From the NCBI RefSeq assembly GCF_004337985.1, contig NW_021940918.1, positions 3,813,285 through 3,877,284 of the forward strand: a stretch of DNA of 64,000 nt, in the 5' to 3' direction. Positions within the stretch are counted from its first letter, which is position 1; each line of letters begins with the position of its first letter. Positions 1 through 12,634 of this stretch are shown piece after piece. The position numbers and the translations under genes were made by a program. Source of the stretch: Pyricularia pennisetigena. Lineage: Eukaryota > Ascomycota > Sordariomycetes > Magnaporthales > Pyriculariaceae. The notes beneath the pieces are model-generated. The model was not told the origin of the DNA. It saw nothing but the letters and a program-made list of their open reading frames with translations, and made no database searches.

Positions 1-3000
1 ATGTATCAAAGATAGATGGGGGAGGATGAGTAGGGCAGAGAAGTAGATGGGGCACGGGTATATCCGGTGGAATGATGCAGATCAGATAGATAATACCTGA
101 GGGGTGGCAAGTGAAACAAAGCTCCTCGGAACGTGGGTTGAGAGATGATAAGTAACAGGCTTCAGGTATCGATGAGCGAGAGCGACTGGGTAAGAGGGAT
201 TATCTCGGAAGATGCCAACGAGAAAGAAAAGGCCCAGAAGAGCGGGTGGTATTACTGCGAGACGAGAAGTGCAACAGTGGAAAAGACTTAACGACAGTCA
301 AATCAAGGGCGCCGCCATCTCCTTGGAGGCTTCAATGGGCGATACTTCCGAGGTTTAGCGGAGTTAATTTATTGACAGACTTACCCATGGTATGATTAAT
401 ACCCCAGCTTAGCCACTGGAAGAGGCAGTTGGTGGCAGGTATGTGTTACTTTGAGGGGGTGCGGAGGTGGTGCGAGAAGCTCGACGCGGCGACAAATCGA
501 TGTCACTCTTGTGGAGGGGTCGCAAGCTAAGAGATGGCCTGGTAATGAATGAGGTAAGTATTGGCAGGTAGGTCTTAGTAAGTAGGATATCCCTGAATTG
601 TCAAAATCGGGCAGCATCAGGTAGACACGGTACTGCGGCGCGACAAAGACTGGACGTACGGATGGCGCTCTGCAGGTCAAATGCAGCTTGCTGGATTTAG
701 AAAGTCGGCAGCGGCAGGTATGAAAGATCCTGGTCTTCGAGATGGAGCCGATGCAGCAAGAAGCTGGAGGCACTTTTGTTTGGTTAGAGGCAGGCACACA
801 AGAGACGTGTCGACAACAGTGCGATGGACCGCAGTGCGCGCTTCCAATCCTGAAGCAACAAAAGACTGCAACTCCAATAGAAATCTAGGCTTTGATTGCC
901 GCCGTAGCTGCTTGCGCGTGCGACAATCCTTCTTTTTTTTTTTTTTTTCTCTCCCTCCTTTGGGGGGGGGGGGGTGTGTTGGTGTCGCAAACGCGCGCGT
1001 TCTTGGATTGCGATCAAGGCGGTGGCCGCGACAAAACGGGCAAGGTAATAACTTCTGTATCTCGCTTCCCGTCGCTCTCGTAACCGACCGACAATGTATA
1101 ACAGATGTTGTGTCCTTTGACGTGGGCGTGTTGGATCGACTGAGTCCAAAGAGGTGCGAGTTGCGCTCGCTACTTGGCTGCACTCGAGAAAGGAGCTTGG
1201 ATGCAAAAGCTGGGCACAGGTGGTGCTTTCGCAAGGGCCTGGACTTCTCATTGGCGGGCTTTAGTCGCCGAGGTCTTAATTGGATGAACTGGGCTTGAAG
1301 TGGAGAAGGTCACCCCTGTTGAATGCATTTCGTAGATGTTTATTAATTACAGCATGTAAAATCATGCATTGAATCAGATCAATCTGACCGTCAACGGGCC
1401 TATTGAGGCAACCACCCAAAGATCCAGCTGTCAACCACTCGCGCTGCTACCACGGGCGGACAGAAAATTTCCGAAACGTGTTGCAATTATAGGTATGTAA
1501 GGTAAGCAGCCTTTCCGACTTCCCGCATATCTTGACACAAGTCTACTCTAAAGCAAGTGGTAGTATTTGGTAGGGAACCCCGATTAGCAAGTGTCTTTTG
1601 TCAGTAACTAGACTAGGTTCAGTACTATCTAGGCTTCCCTGAGTTGCTGTTTCCTCTCTCTTTCGCCTGATGAGGTACTACTCGTATACCAGCTTTGCAT
1701 TGAAAATTGCTAGATGGACATGGATGCACGACTGCTTGCTGGGAATTGCGTGCTGACCAGGCTGGCTAAAAACAGATGGAACAGACAGAAACTGTCAGTC
1801 TCACAGGGTGTGTGTGGGGCCTCGGGGCTGGGGATGTGGAGAGGCATATTTCTCTCGTTGGTGGGAACCAACCTCAGCCTACCATCCAGATTACTGCCAT
1901 AATACTACCCGTCCCATAGTCGGGACAAACCCTCGCAACCTTCCGCCGTCTGTCCATTGCAGTCCAGACCGGCCGCCCAAAATATTCTAGCGCGGCATGT
2001 TTCGACCCAGGGCGGATATGCATACCGAAAAGCCTACCCAATTTTGCTCACCAAGATCACAGTCTTGGCTAATAGAGAGATGAGCAATATAACCACGTGT
2101 GGGGTTCACTGTTCATTCAGGTATGGAGCAAGCAGCTAGGCAGGGAGGTAGTGCGCCTCACCCTAGAGATAACCATATTGGAATTCTACGCCTCTGAATT
2201 CTGCACAACTGCCATACGGGACTAACATTGATGGTGCGCGGATATCGTGTCATCGCTTTTACGCACGCCATTGTCTCTTTGGTTTGACATGGACGATTGG
2301 CTGGCCGGGTTGCTTCTTCCCCGTCACATCCCGCCTATCTCCTTGTCATCCGAAGGTTGTGCTCGCCTCCGCGGCTCTAATGCTCGACATAACCAGAACC
2401 TCGTGTTATCTCACAGGTTCTGCCATGATGACATCCAGTTAACCATTCAGCCTACAACAGGCCATACTCTACGGGTAAGGATGTGGCGTGCCTTGCCGGC
2501 ACATCGGATAAGCCACATGTGGTCGCTTCGCACTTGCAAACGTGGATATGATTGCCAGGAGATTTTGTCCTTGCCTATTTCGTGGGTTACTCACTTAGGA
2601 CTGCTCCCAAGGTGGCTTCTTAAGACTTGGGAGCCTCACTTTCGTGGGTCTAATCCCCCTAAAAGGCAGCAAGCAGACCAATGGACAGACGTAACAGCTC
2701 AAATCACATCAAGAGACCGCCACATGGGGACTCGTATGTTTTGGATCTTCAGAAATCATTCAATGTTTCTTTTCTGGTTTCAACTAAGCGACCAAGGCTT
2801 TAGCCGCTGACAGACAACCCTCCGGCCTCTGGTAGGACGGGGGAAACGCTGACAGTGGTGACACATGCAGGTGCAAATTGTGCACATGGGGAAGGGATTT
2901 GTGATGGACGAATGTTGAAAGTGCATGAAGTCAAACGATTGGTTACACTGTTACAACACCCGCCCACTTGACATTGTTCTGCTCCCACGAGGAGTCAGAG

Positions 3001-3946
3001 GCCTGCCCGGTGATTATCCTGGCTCCTGCGTTCGCTCCAGACGTCTCGACCCAAGGTGACTGAGAGTAAAATCATGAGTCCCATATGAGCGGAGGGCTTT
3101 CATGATTAGTGGGCAGATCAGCGGGCGCCGTTGAAAGAGAAGGGGAGCAGTTTGGACGCAAAATCTTTGCTAAAGTCAAGGAGGGTGGGCTCCGAAGACG
3201 AACACAGGGAATAGAGCAAGGCATTCGCGCAGACACGGACACAAATAACTCTGCCGCTTTCCCCATGCAGCAAGGAGCTCGGTTTGGACTGACATGTGCA
3301 GAGAGACCACCCACAGCCCAGCCCTAGGCCCCCCATTTAATGCCACCACACCCACGCCTTAACATCCAAGTTTAGCTCTATAAATTGTAAAGTTCCCTTG
3401 GCTGCATATTCAGCCAGGTTGAAATATGCTGGGGGTTTTTCCCCCCAAGATTGCAGCGCAAATTCTTAGCGAGGCAGAAAAAGGGGCTTCACGTCAGGAT
3501 GCTATGCCAGCTGGATATGCATGGATGCTGCTCCTCGTCACGGACTTGCAGTAAGGAGCACCTTTCGATTCTCAGTGGAGACATGGAGGTGAATTGGGTT
3601 GCGGCTTGAGCCGGGGCTGGATCTTTCGGGTGCGCGTCATTCCATGTTCGACAACGGACCGACTGGGGCCTGGCTGCCCTTGATCCACCTTGATTCTTTG
3701 TCAGCGTAAATATGGGACCAATTCGAGTGGGGTCCTGCCTCTCAAAAGCGAGAAAATCACTTGCTTGCAGCTGCACGCAGTGCCGCCAAGCATGGGATCA
3801 GGTACGAAAAAAGGTAGCTAGCTTTCTATCTGGTCAGTAAGGGAAAATCGAGTTGGTTGACTGGACCGCCAAGCGCAAATTTGACTGCTTCGCACGGCAC
3901 CGTACGAATAACTGTTCAGTTGAGCTAGTTTGTCCCCGCTAGACAG
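1..3946. other. Gene-poor intergenic stretch
   Basis: I see no supported gene here. The longest open frames (for example 681-1298 and 2247-2810 on the plus strand) have no recognisable domain, no codon bias like the neighbouring genes and no plausible intron structure. The stretch contains a T run next to a G run at about 931-974, a short perfect inverted repeat at 2603-2634, and a small G-T-C hairpin near 3429-3447. The right end is presumably the promoter of the COQ9 gene. Confidence 0.5.
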
Positions 3947-5032
3947 ATGTCCGCTTCACGTTCTCTGGGGGCCATTGGCTCTGCGGCCCTCCGGCCGCGC
4001 CCGAAACCACAGCTCCGATGCCTCGGGTCCGCCGCTCCAGCAGCCATCACCACCGGGCCAAGATGCTCTTCCGGACGGCGAGCCTTCACAGCTCCGACTC
4101 GCAGCAACGCCCAACCACTGCAGACCCAGCCTCAAGCACGACGGCCACGAGCAGCACCCGCAACCACGCCGTCGCCATCCTCCCCATCCCGCCGCGCCTA
4201 CCACTCGGTCGACCACCCGTCCGAGGACGCTCTCCCATTCGGCAAGACCGAAACCGCCATCCTGACCGCGGCCTACGCCCACGTCCCCGAGCACGGCTTC
4301 ACGGACCGTGCCCTCGCCCTCGGCGCCCGCGACGCCGGTCTGCCAGACATCTCCACCACCATCCTGCCGGGCGGCGCCTTCGCCCTTGTCCGCTGGCACC
4401 TTGTCACCCGTCGCCGTGACCTCGAGGCCCGCGCCAGGGAGTTCTTCCCCGCCTCTGCCAATGCGGCCAAGCCGTTGACACAGGCACAGGTCAACGCCCG
4501 CGCTGAGCAGCTCACCTGGGCACGGCTGCACGCCAACCGCCCCATTATCGGGCGGTGGCAGGAGGTACGTGGGGTTTTTTTTTTTTTTTAAGGGAGTTTC
4601 GGTGGAATCTACTATTTTCTCTCCTCTCATCGGTTTCTTCCTTGTTGTTTGCTCCATCAACAAAACTACCCACGGCTGACAGTTACGCAAAACCAACAGG
4701 CTCTCGCCATCATGGCCCAACCGAGCTGCGCCCCCGAGGCCCTCAAGGAGCTCGCCAAGCTCGCCGACGACATTTGGTTCCTGGCCGGCGACGCCGCCGT
4801 CGACCCTTCGTGGTACACCAAGCGTGCCGCCCTGTCGGCCACGTACGCCGCGACCGAGCTCTTCATGACCAACGACCGCTCCCCCGACTTTGGCGAGACC
4901 CGCGAGTTCCTGGCCCGCCGCTTCGCCGACGCCGCCGAGGTCAGCGGCGCCATCGGGTCCGTGGGCCAGTGGCTAGGCTTCACTGCCAGCGCTGGCGTCA
5001 ACGTCTTGAGGAGCAAGGGCGTCAGGATATAA
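3947..5032 (+). CDS. COQ9: Ubiquinone biosynthesis protein COQ9, mitochondrial
   Basis: Two exons, 3947-4564 and 4700-5032, give 316 residues. The donor GTACGT follows the codons for RWQE, and the acceptor CAACAG restores the frame as RWQE-ALAIMAQP. The first ~90 residues are rich in Arg, Ser, Ala and Pro with few acids, as expected for a mitochondrial targeting sequence. After it comes the COQ9 core, beginning at YHSVDHPSED and including the ILTAAYAHVPEHGF segment. The C-terminal half carries the conserved LADDIWFLAGD and DPSWYTKR motifs. COQ9 is a lipid-binding member of the matrix CoQ synthome that presents intermediates to COQ7 (family knowledge). The intron carries a 13-T run just after the donor. 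I chose the start at 3947 because it gives the full presequence. Identification is firm; the exact N-terminus is less so. Confidence 0.93.
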
Positions 5033-5322
5033 TTATTTTGGTCAGCCCTAGTGCGGCTGTGTAATCCCTCACCTGAGGCATATGTTTGTTTGTGTATAAT
5101 ACAGCGGTGTAGAATATATGTACAATATAAAATATAAAAAAAAGTATACAAGTTCCTAGGACAATGTGCATCAACTGCCTTAGTTTCCACCTCATATTCA
5201 TCCATTCAACGACAACGAGACTGTCATTATTGCTTTCATCTTGTCGTTTGATTGTCCGAGCAAAGATCGCGGTATAAAGCAAAAACCTTCCCAAGAAACC
5301 AAGGCGTAAGCCCGTCCATGAC

Positions 5323-5367
<45 letters not shown>

Positions 5368-5534
5368 AAAAAAAAAAAGCCATCCGGTCTGTTCCCAGAT
5401 TCCAATCACTCACTCACTCATATGAATAAACGCCTACTCCCTATGCTTGCCCCATCTCTTAACTCTCGTAATGTTATAGGAACGCCCTAAAAGGAAAAAG
5501 AACAAATCGGTATCTGGACATTTTGTTTGTTGCC
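5033..5534. other. Convergent intergenic region with long poly(A) tract
   Basis: This holds the 3' ends of COQ9 (plus) and SMC6 (minus). It contains a run of 40 A, one T and 12 A at 5326-5378. No further gene is visible. Confidence 0.6.
5326..5378. repeat. Poly(A) tract, 53 bp
   Basis: Forty A, a single T, then twelve A, between the convergent 3' ends of COQ9 and SMC6. Tracts of this length are prone to slippage and sequencing error, so the length is approximate. I see no retroelement sequence next to it. Confidence 0.9.
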
Positions 5535-8500
5535 CTAGTGTGCCTGAGGACCAGCTAGTGTGCGTTGGCGAGGATCAGTCATTCTATGGATGAGATGCAA
5601 GAGTCAGTATCCGTACATGTAGAAATTACAGGGCGAGCAAATGCTTACCTGTGAATCTTGACGTCCTTGTCGACCTTGGCACGGCCCTCGATGGCGTTTG
5701 GTGTGATCATGATATATTGTCGACTGACGGACCTGCGTGCGGCAGAGACCTTTTTGCGGGTGCCCGGTTAGTACCAGAGACTTGCGCGATCTGTCAATAG
5801 TACACAGAAGTATAAAAAAAAACAAAATCATATGCTTACCAGCATGTTGGTGCTGATGGCCCTGTTGACGTTGTCCATGAACACATCAAACTCGTCCAGG
5901 CAGCGAAGCGGCGAGCCCATGGAATCCCATATGGCCAGCAAGAGACAGATGGAAGAAAACGACTTTTCCCCACCAGACAGCGTCTTGGTGTTCCTGCCCT
6001 GTCCGTTCTTCTTGGTCGCATCTGGTTCAACTTGGATCTGCAGCTTCCGGTTGACGTGGTCCAGGAGAAGCCGGCCGCGATAGCCACGCTCGCTGAGCAG
6101 GTAAATGAAGTTGGTCCGCGCACTCGCCGAGATGTAGCGCTGGAAGAGCCGCCACTTCTCCAGACGAAGAGCCATGGTCTGCTTCAACTGCTTGATCACC
6201 TGCAAGCTTCCCTTGAGCGACTTGGAGGCGTGTTCGAATTCATTCTTGGCGGTTGCGGCCTCGGCTTCCACCTGAGCCTCGGTTTTTCCGATGCGCTTGT
6301 TACGGTCCTCAAGCTGCTTCCTGACCATGTCCAGCTTCTTTTGGACCGCCTGGTGCGTTTCGCCATCAGGCACAAAGACTCTTTCCGGAAAGATTTTCGA
6401 TGCTTCCGCCGTGAACTCTTGGACAATTGCTTCCTGCTCCCCAACTTTCCTCTCTGCCCGTCTCAAATCGTCTCTGAGTTTTTCCATTTCCTCCATCGCG
6501 GCATTCTTCTGGCTGAGCTCCATTGCCCTCCCATCGGCGTATCCCTTGATCTTATCCATAGCCCTACCCCTACGTGCCATGAACTGGTCTCGCTTGGCCT
6601 TCTCCTTGGCCAGCTCCGCGTGGAGGGCCTGCACCTTTTTGTTCTGCTCGTCCATGATTGCGCGCAACTCCCCATACTGACGGCCCACGGTTTCAAACTC
6701 TTCTTGCAGGCGCGTCCTGGCCTCTTCCAGTCCCTGTAGACGAGCATCATATCCCTCGAACTGATCGAGGTCGCGCTCGATGCCTAGAATTGACGCCTCG
6801 CACTGTCGCTCTTCCCTATGGAGGTCTGACTTGATCTGTCGTTGCTGTTGCAGCTCCTGCTCGCACTGCTGAAATTTCCTTCGCTGCTCGTCACGCTTCT
6901 GACAAAGACGAGTATAGTCGTCCTTGAGCTGTGCCAAGTACTCCCGCTCCTGAGCTATCTGAACCTGCGCATCGGCCTTCATCCGCGGCTTGGTGCCCGG
7001 GTTCGGATTGACCTGAGAAGTCGACAGGTTTTGGCCGCCCTGCCTAGCGGTTAGACGATAGCCCCTGCTCTTGGTCCTTTCGTTGAAAGAAAGGCAGGCT
7101 TTGACATTTCTTGGTGGTGGTCCGTCGAACATGACCTTTTCGGCTGCCTTTCGATCCGGGATAAGGATAACTTGCTCAATGGATCCTGAGATGATAAGTT
7201 GGTTTCGTATCAAGTCATCGTCAAACTTGAGCACCCGCAGAATTGTGTCGAATTCGGCATCTGGTTCCTTGTCTGCCGTATTGAGCGGAGCACGGTTGCC
7301 TATCGCGATGGGACATCTTTGGATACCGAGATGACGCATGGTGGCTTGGAGGCGCTGCTGGTCTGCTTTGCTGGTGACTACAAACGCATTCAGTTGTTGG
7401 CCGAGCGTCTTTTCGAGTAGACTTGACCATTCAGGTTTGTGGAGTCTGATCAGAGACCCCATAGGCCCAATGGGCTTCTCTTTGTATCCGGTGTCGTTTG
7501 CGATCTGGCGCAACAGTTCAGGTACGCGAGGCTCGTACCCATCAAGCGGAGACCGATCGTTTCTCTCCAAGTCCCTTATCTTGCCTTCCTGTGCCCTGAC
7601 CTCTTGCTGTTTAGCCTCCGCGGCCCGGTGCATCTTGATTTGCTCGTTTTTGGCCTCGTCTCGAAGTTGTTCGAGACCTGGGCCGTGTGCTGCGTTTTCG
7701 CTTAGCCGCTCGCGGATCTGTTCGAGACGGGCTTTTTCAGCAGCAAGCCTGTCCCGGTTTCGGGTGACCTCTTCCCCAGTCGATCCAGCAACGATCTTCT
7801 TCTCCTGCTCGATGCTGGCCGCATTGGCCTTTAGTGCCTTGTCATGATGTTTGAGCTGCGTATGCGCATCACGTTCGTCCTGACGAATTCTTTCCAGCTC
7901 TCGCCTCGCAGCATCAAACTTCTCTTGTGCGGCATCGGTCATGGCGGCGGCTTCAGGCTCCTCCTCGGCCATGCGTTCAGCTTCTGCAACAGCACGCTCG
8001 TATGCTTTATCTGCAGCATCAAACGCTGCGGATCTTCTCTCAATTTCGAGCTGTTGGGCGCGTATTCTGTCGTTGACATCTCGTACTTGATCATGACGAG
8101 CCTCCAAAATCTTCTCCTGATCCTGAACCTGTGCCCAGGCAACTTGTTGCATGTAGAGCCGCCTTTTCCGGCGCAGCTCTTCATTTTGTTTCATGGACTC
8201 GTGAAGCTTCTGGGCCTCTTCGTATCTCTTCCTTGTCAAAACAACCCTCTCCTCCTGCTCCGGTATCTTGGAACGCGCGGACTCGACAAACTCGTTGACC
8301 AGTCGGTAGTCATTGTCCAACTGCTCCAGCTGCACGCCCATGATAAAGAACTGATACTTTTCCGAGTCAGACGCAGAATTTAAGAATGATCTGGCCTGGT
8401 CTTGAGAGAGGACATTGAGCGGGTTGTCAACCTGGAGGCAGAAATACTCAACAATCTCTTCGACGAGGGCCTTCTTGGTTCCGATAATCCTCCCAGAATT

Positions 8501-9343
8501 GGATTTGACCTTGAAGCCGCTGCTTCCGGTAGTTGAGAAATGGCGCTCGACTGTGATTGAGTCACCGTAGATATCATGCTGGAAAGCATCAAGTCCTTCG
8601 TTCTTTATTGTCACCGACAAGATGGCCTGTTGCCGTCCCGACTTGACCAGCGCCTTGAGACTGCCTGCACGGTTTGTCGAGCTTGCCTTGCCTCCAAGAC
8701 AAACAGTAATCGCAGTCAAGATGGCACTCTTGCCGCTGCCGTTCTCTCCAACTATAAAGTTCATCAAAGGGCCCAGCTCAACGTTGAGCCTTTCGTGACA
8801 CATGAAGTTGACGCACTCGACCCTCAAGAGAATCCCATTTTCTGCTGTATGGTTTTGGCCTACGATGTTGGGCCGGCTACGCAATCGTTGTGTGGCGCGC
8901 TGATCGTCCTCCTTTTCATGTTGTAGATGCGCGAACTCCTTGTCGCGGAGCATTTCGTACTGGGTTCCATCCACGGGGTCCCCTTCGCCCTCGATGTTAG
9001 ACCCTTCCATATCAACATCACCCTCCCCCTCCCTCTCTTCTTCTTCTTCTTCTTCTTCGTCGTGCTCACTCGGATTCGAAGGTCGGTGAGAGGAGCGGCT
9101 CGGTATAGGTTTAACATCTTCGGGAGTGGAGAGGCGAACACGTTTCCTCTATTTGTCCTCGTCAGCAAGAAAGCTTCCTCGGCGACCTCCAATACTTATA
9201 TCTGGGGCTTCACTGCCACTGACCGATTCATTGCGCAGGGCCGAGCTCCCTCCGGCGGTCTCGACAAGCTGACTGTCATCTCGCTCGAGCCGTGCCCGCT
9301 TTTGAGCAGAACTGGCAAGTCCGTTTACCGTGCGCCTGAGCAT
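5535..9343 (-). CDS. SMC6: SMC6, structural maintenance of chromosomes protein 6
   Basis: Four exons on the minus strand: 9343-9224, 9148-5840, 5749-5649 and 5583-5535, giving 1192 residues. The N-terminus is polar and acidic. The ATP-binding head follows, with Walker A GENGSGKS at about residue 174, then a coiled coil, a hinge near the middle, a second coiled coil, the ABC signature LSGGEKS and Walker B CLDEFDVFMD. The last two small exons encode the conserved tail ITPNAIEGRAKVDKDV and the terminal MTDPRQRTL. Intron 1 (9149-9223) runs from GTCAGT to an acceptor whose final TAG is an in-frame stop, so the unspliced frame looks like two ORFs. An in-frame TGA lies upstream of the chosen ATG. 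SMC6 pairs with SMC5 in the SMC5/6 complex for homologous recombination repair and replication-fork stability in the nucleus (family knowledge). Confidence 0.95.
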
Positions 9344-10178
9344 TGTAGCTACCAGGAACTCGTTTTCCCACGAGTCTCATGTCATTCAGTACGCGCCGGT
9401 ATAATCGTGCGCTTTGTTTGAATGCAAACAGACAGTGAGCAGACGAGAACGGTATATGCGACAATCCAGGGTGACGCGATGAGCGCGTTCAACCCCACAT
9501 CAGAAAGTTCCAGTGGGTCGCTAAATTGATTTGCATGGGTGTGGGGCAAATGTCTGTCGGCACGGTACTGCATAAACGTCAGGGCGCAAGTCGCTTAAGA
9601 GGAACAACAGTGGTGCAAGAAACCAGAGAGGACGAACTCTGGTCTAAGTTACCCAGAAAGAAGAATATAAAAAATTCAGCTGCATAAAATGTGTCGTGAG
9701 CTACATCGTTGCAAAATTGTATTCTGACAGCATAATCGTTGACAGTGAAAACGTCAGGGACCCCAATTACATCAACGTGCTCTTTATAGCTGCTTGTCAT
9801 GTTCCCCAGTTTTTCGTCAACACATGCACCTGGGGAATTAGGTCTAGAGAGGGCGACATAATTTAGGCCTCGACTAGGACTACCGTTAAAGTGCCTCTCG
9901 TTCTGTTCTACATTATCGAAGCTCACTCTTCCTAGTTCGGAACAGAACACGCATTTCAAAAATAGCTGTGACAGCAACTGCGGTGCATTTTGTTGTCGTC
10001 GGTACGCTAAAGCAACTACTGCGGGGGAGCTTTGCACGCATACCTACATAGAACAACAACCTGCCACTATACATCAACATATGACTCCATTGTGGGGGTA
10101 TCGAAGCCATCGGTCTTGTTCAAAAAACATTTATTCGGGTATTTACAGCAGGGCAGCCCACTTCCAACCTGACGCACA
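9344..10178. promoter_or_regulatory. Divergent promoter region between SMC6 and the ECD-family gene
   Basis: These 835 bases separate the start codons of two genes transcribed away from each other, so both promoters must lie here. Open frames inside (for example 10037-9579 minus) look non-coding. No specific factor site is called. Confidence 0.45.
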
Positions 10179-12213
10179 ATGAGCGCAAACGAATCTGGGG
10201 AAGCAGCAGCCGATGCCATCACGAATGGCACAAACGCAGCGAAAATTCCCCAGAATGATTCCGCCCCATTTGGACCATCATCATTGCCAGAGAACTGCGT
10301 CGAGTATATGATATTTCTTATAGATCAACAACTAGAGCCAAGCAATGTTTTGTCAGGTTTAGAAGCTGTCAAAAAGGGGGGCGTTCAACTCATGGAGAGC
10401 CTCGCCAAGGATTACATCTGGCAACGCGATGGCTTCAGCTTGGAAATAAAAAGCCATGCAGGTAAGACCCAACTCTTCTCTCTTGTACTTACGAAAGAGA
10501 AGAGAAAAATAAAATAAAAAAGAGGCCACAGCTGACTTGACCAAATTCGTAGGGTTGCTACATCTCCACGGTATCACGGATCACGGCGACTCAGTAGAAG
10601 ATGAATGGCTCATAGTCTATGTACTCCGTGAACTGACAAAGTCGTTCGACAACATATGGGTTCGCGTCTTCGACAGCGATGGCGAGTTTCTGCTGGTCGA
10701 GGCGGCAAATGTTGCACCCAAGTGGCTTAACCCTGAGATGGACGGCAACCGGGTCTGGATCCACCAAGGGAAGCTGCTGCTCATTCCCCTAGCAGCAGGA
10801 GACAACGGCGCCAGCAAGTCCATCTCGCTCCCTGATGCAGTGGCATTCATCAAATCTCAAGCAGGTTCGCTGGTGCACTCATCCTTCGTCGAGTCCGAGG
10901 CGTTCTACCGGCTGGAAAAGTACCCTCAGCAGATCACCGACTCGATCCACTGCTCGCTGGTCACGATTCCCAGGAAGCTGGCATACGTGATACATGACAG
11001 GCCAAAGGCCATCGCGCCCGCCGTCGAGGCCTTTTATCTGCGGGACCCCGTGGCGCTGAAACCGCTCCTGATGCACCCACCATCCCGCCAGCTCGAGTTT
11101 CCGCCCATCGATCTCGTAACCGTCAGCGTGCGCTTCACCAAGGTGCTGTTCGCCCAGCTCCGGTCGCAGCGGTTCGAGCCGCCGCCACCCGCCTGGGCCG
11201 AGCTCCTCCCAGCCCTGCCGACCGAGTCCGACACGGGTGCCGAACCGCACTCGGCGCGCGCACGGCTGGAGATGGGCATGAAGGTTACCGTTGGGTTTGA
11301 GCTGCTGGCTGCCGGCGCAGAGAAGAGCCGCAGCCGCGTTGCTCGCGAGGTGGCCATCGTGCTGGAGGATTTGAGGGAGGATGGTGCCGATGCACTGCCC
11401 AGCGACGCCGAAATTCGCACCTGGAAGGACGTCGACAGGGACGACGACGAGTCATGGCTGGACATCAACTACGATGATTTCGAGCGGGAGCTAGACGGGA
11501 AGAAGCGGTCTGGTACCTCGGGCGACTTTGGCAAAGGGGATGCGGGCTTCGGCGACACCAATGCCCAAGCGGATCTGCGCAAGATTGTAGAGCGGTTTGA
11601 GGCATTCCTCAACGACGACGACGCCGGCATCGATGGTGCCGAGGTGGATGACATGGACATTGATGATGACGAAGACGACGACTCTGACGAGGATAGTGAG
11701 GGAGAAGATAAAGAAGTGAGCTTCGACGAGGAAGAATTCGCCCGCATGATGAGAGAGATGATGGGTTTACCTGCGACGGACAGGACAGGCAAGGCTCCTG
11801 CCAGACCGGCCGCTCCACCCAGGGGCTCTGCGGCAGCGGATGAGGATGAGCAGGAAATCAAGGCCATCCAGGAGCTGGCGGCTCAGATGGAAGCAGAACT
11901 GAACGAACATGGCGCACTGAAGCTGGACCCGAGGCCCAAGAAGCTCGCCGCCCTGAAGGGGAAGGCACCAGCAAGAGGAGCATCGTCAAGCAGTAAACAC
12001 CCTGTGGAGAATTTGGACGATGATGACGACGATGAGGATGATGAAGATGACGATGACGATGACGGTGAGCTCAACATAGACTATAATCTTGCCAAGAACT
12101 TGCTAGAGAGCTTCAAGAGCCAGGCCGGGATGGCAGGGCCGGCAGGTAATATGCTAGGCATGATGGGTATGGGTTTGCCGCGCGACGAAGATGACGGCCG
12201 AGACGGGAAGTAA
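10179..12213 (+). CDS. Ecdysoneless / SGT1-domain family protein
   Basis: Two exons, 10179-10461 and 10553-12213, give 647 residues. The donor GTAAGA and acceptor CGTAG join in phase 1 as SHAG-LLHLHG. The N-terminal ~300 residues carry the ECD-family signatures: NCVEYMIFLID at the start, then GVQLMESLAKDYIWQRDGF, HGITDHGDSVEDEWLIVYVL and a region around WLNPEMDGNRVWIHQGKL. The C-terminal half is disordered and very acidic, with Asp/Glu runs near 490 and 610 and a MGLPATD-type motif between them. Animal and yeast ECD proteins act in pre-mRNA splicing and the cell cycle and bind PRPF8 and the R2TP complex; the fungal SGT1-type member was first described as a regulator of glycolytic genes (family knowledge). 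It is unrelated to the Skp1-binding SGT1, despite the name. Function in this organism is inferred. Confidence 0.88.
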
Positions 12214-12634
12214 TATGCGCTCTCGGCATGTCTGACTATATGAGGGTGGTAATGTTGATTAGATCATAGTGGCAAACGGCATGCTTTACTCGCCTGTTTG
12301 CGGACGAGTTTAGGCAAAAAATAAAGTTAGAAAATAATTTATTACAAACGGGACGCGCTGCCTTCCTCAAATATGGTGAGCTTGTTGCCATTGAGGGGCC
12401 AGAACTATTGTTGCAATATGAAGGAGCGCGACACGTCTTCGGTGCAGCTGGTTAACGTGGCGCGTGCTCAATTCGCGCTAGAGAAATCCAAGTCTTCTCG
12501 GCGTTGCGCGACGCACACCCATTGACCCGCGCTCTTTCCATCCCGACCTCCTCCAAGCAGCGAATCCCATCCCCTGCCCCTTTCCTTTCCCTCCCCTCCC
12601 CTCTTTTCCTTAGCTAAAATTCAAAATTTCCATC
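12214..12634. other. Convergent intergenic region
   Basis: Terminal regions of the ECD-family gene (plus) and the DUF1304 gene (minus). A plus-strand AATAAA-like element lies at 12320-12325. A pyrimidine-rich stretch at 12530-12610 has no gene assigned. Confidence 0.4.

Noticed and set aside
681..1298. 205-codon plus-strand open frame
   Set aside because: Runs through a T homopolymer that gives a poly-Phe stretch and a G run; no family resemblance.
2247..2810. 187-codon plus-strand open frame
   Set aside because: No domain, no matching codon bias, no intron logic; includes many rare-codon and Cys/Trp/His residues typical of non-coding translation.
10179..12213. Skp1-binding co-chaperone SGT1
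   Set aside because: No TPR, CS or SGS domain; the motifs are those of the unrelated ecdysoneless/SGT1 family.
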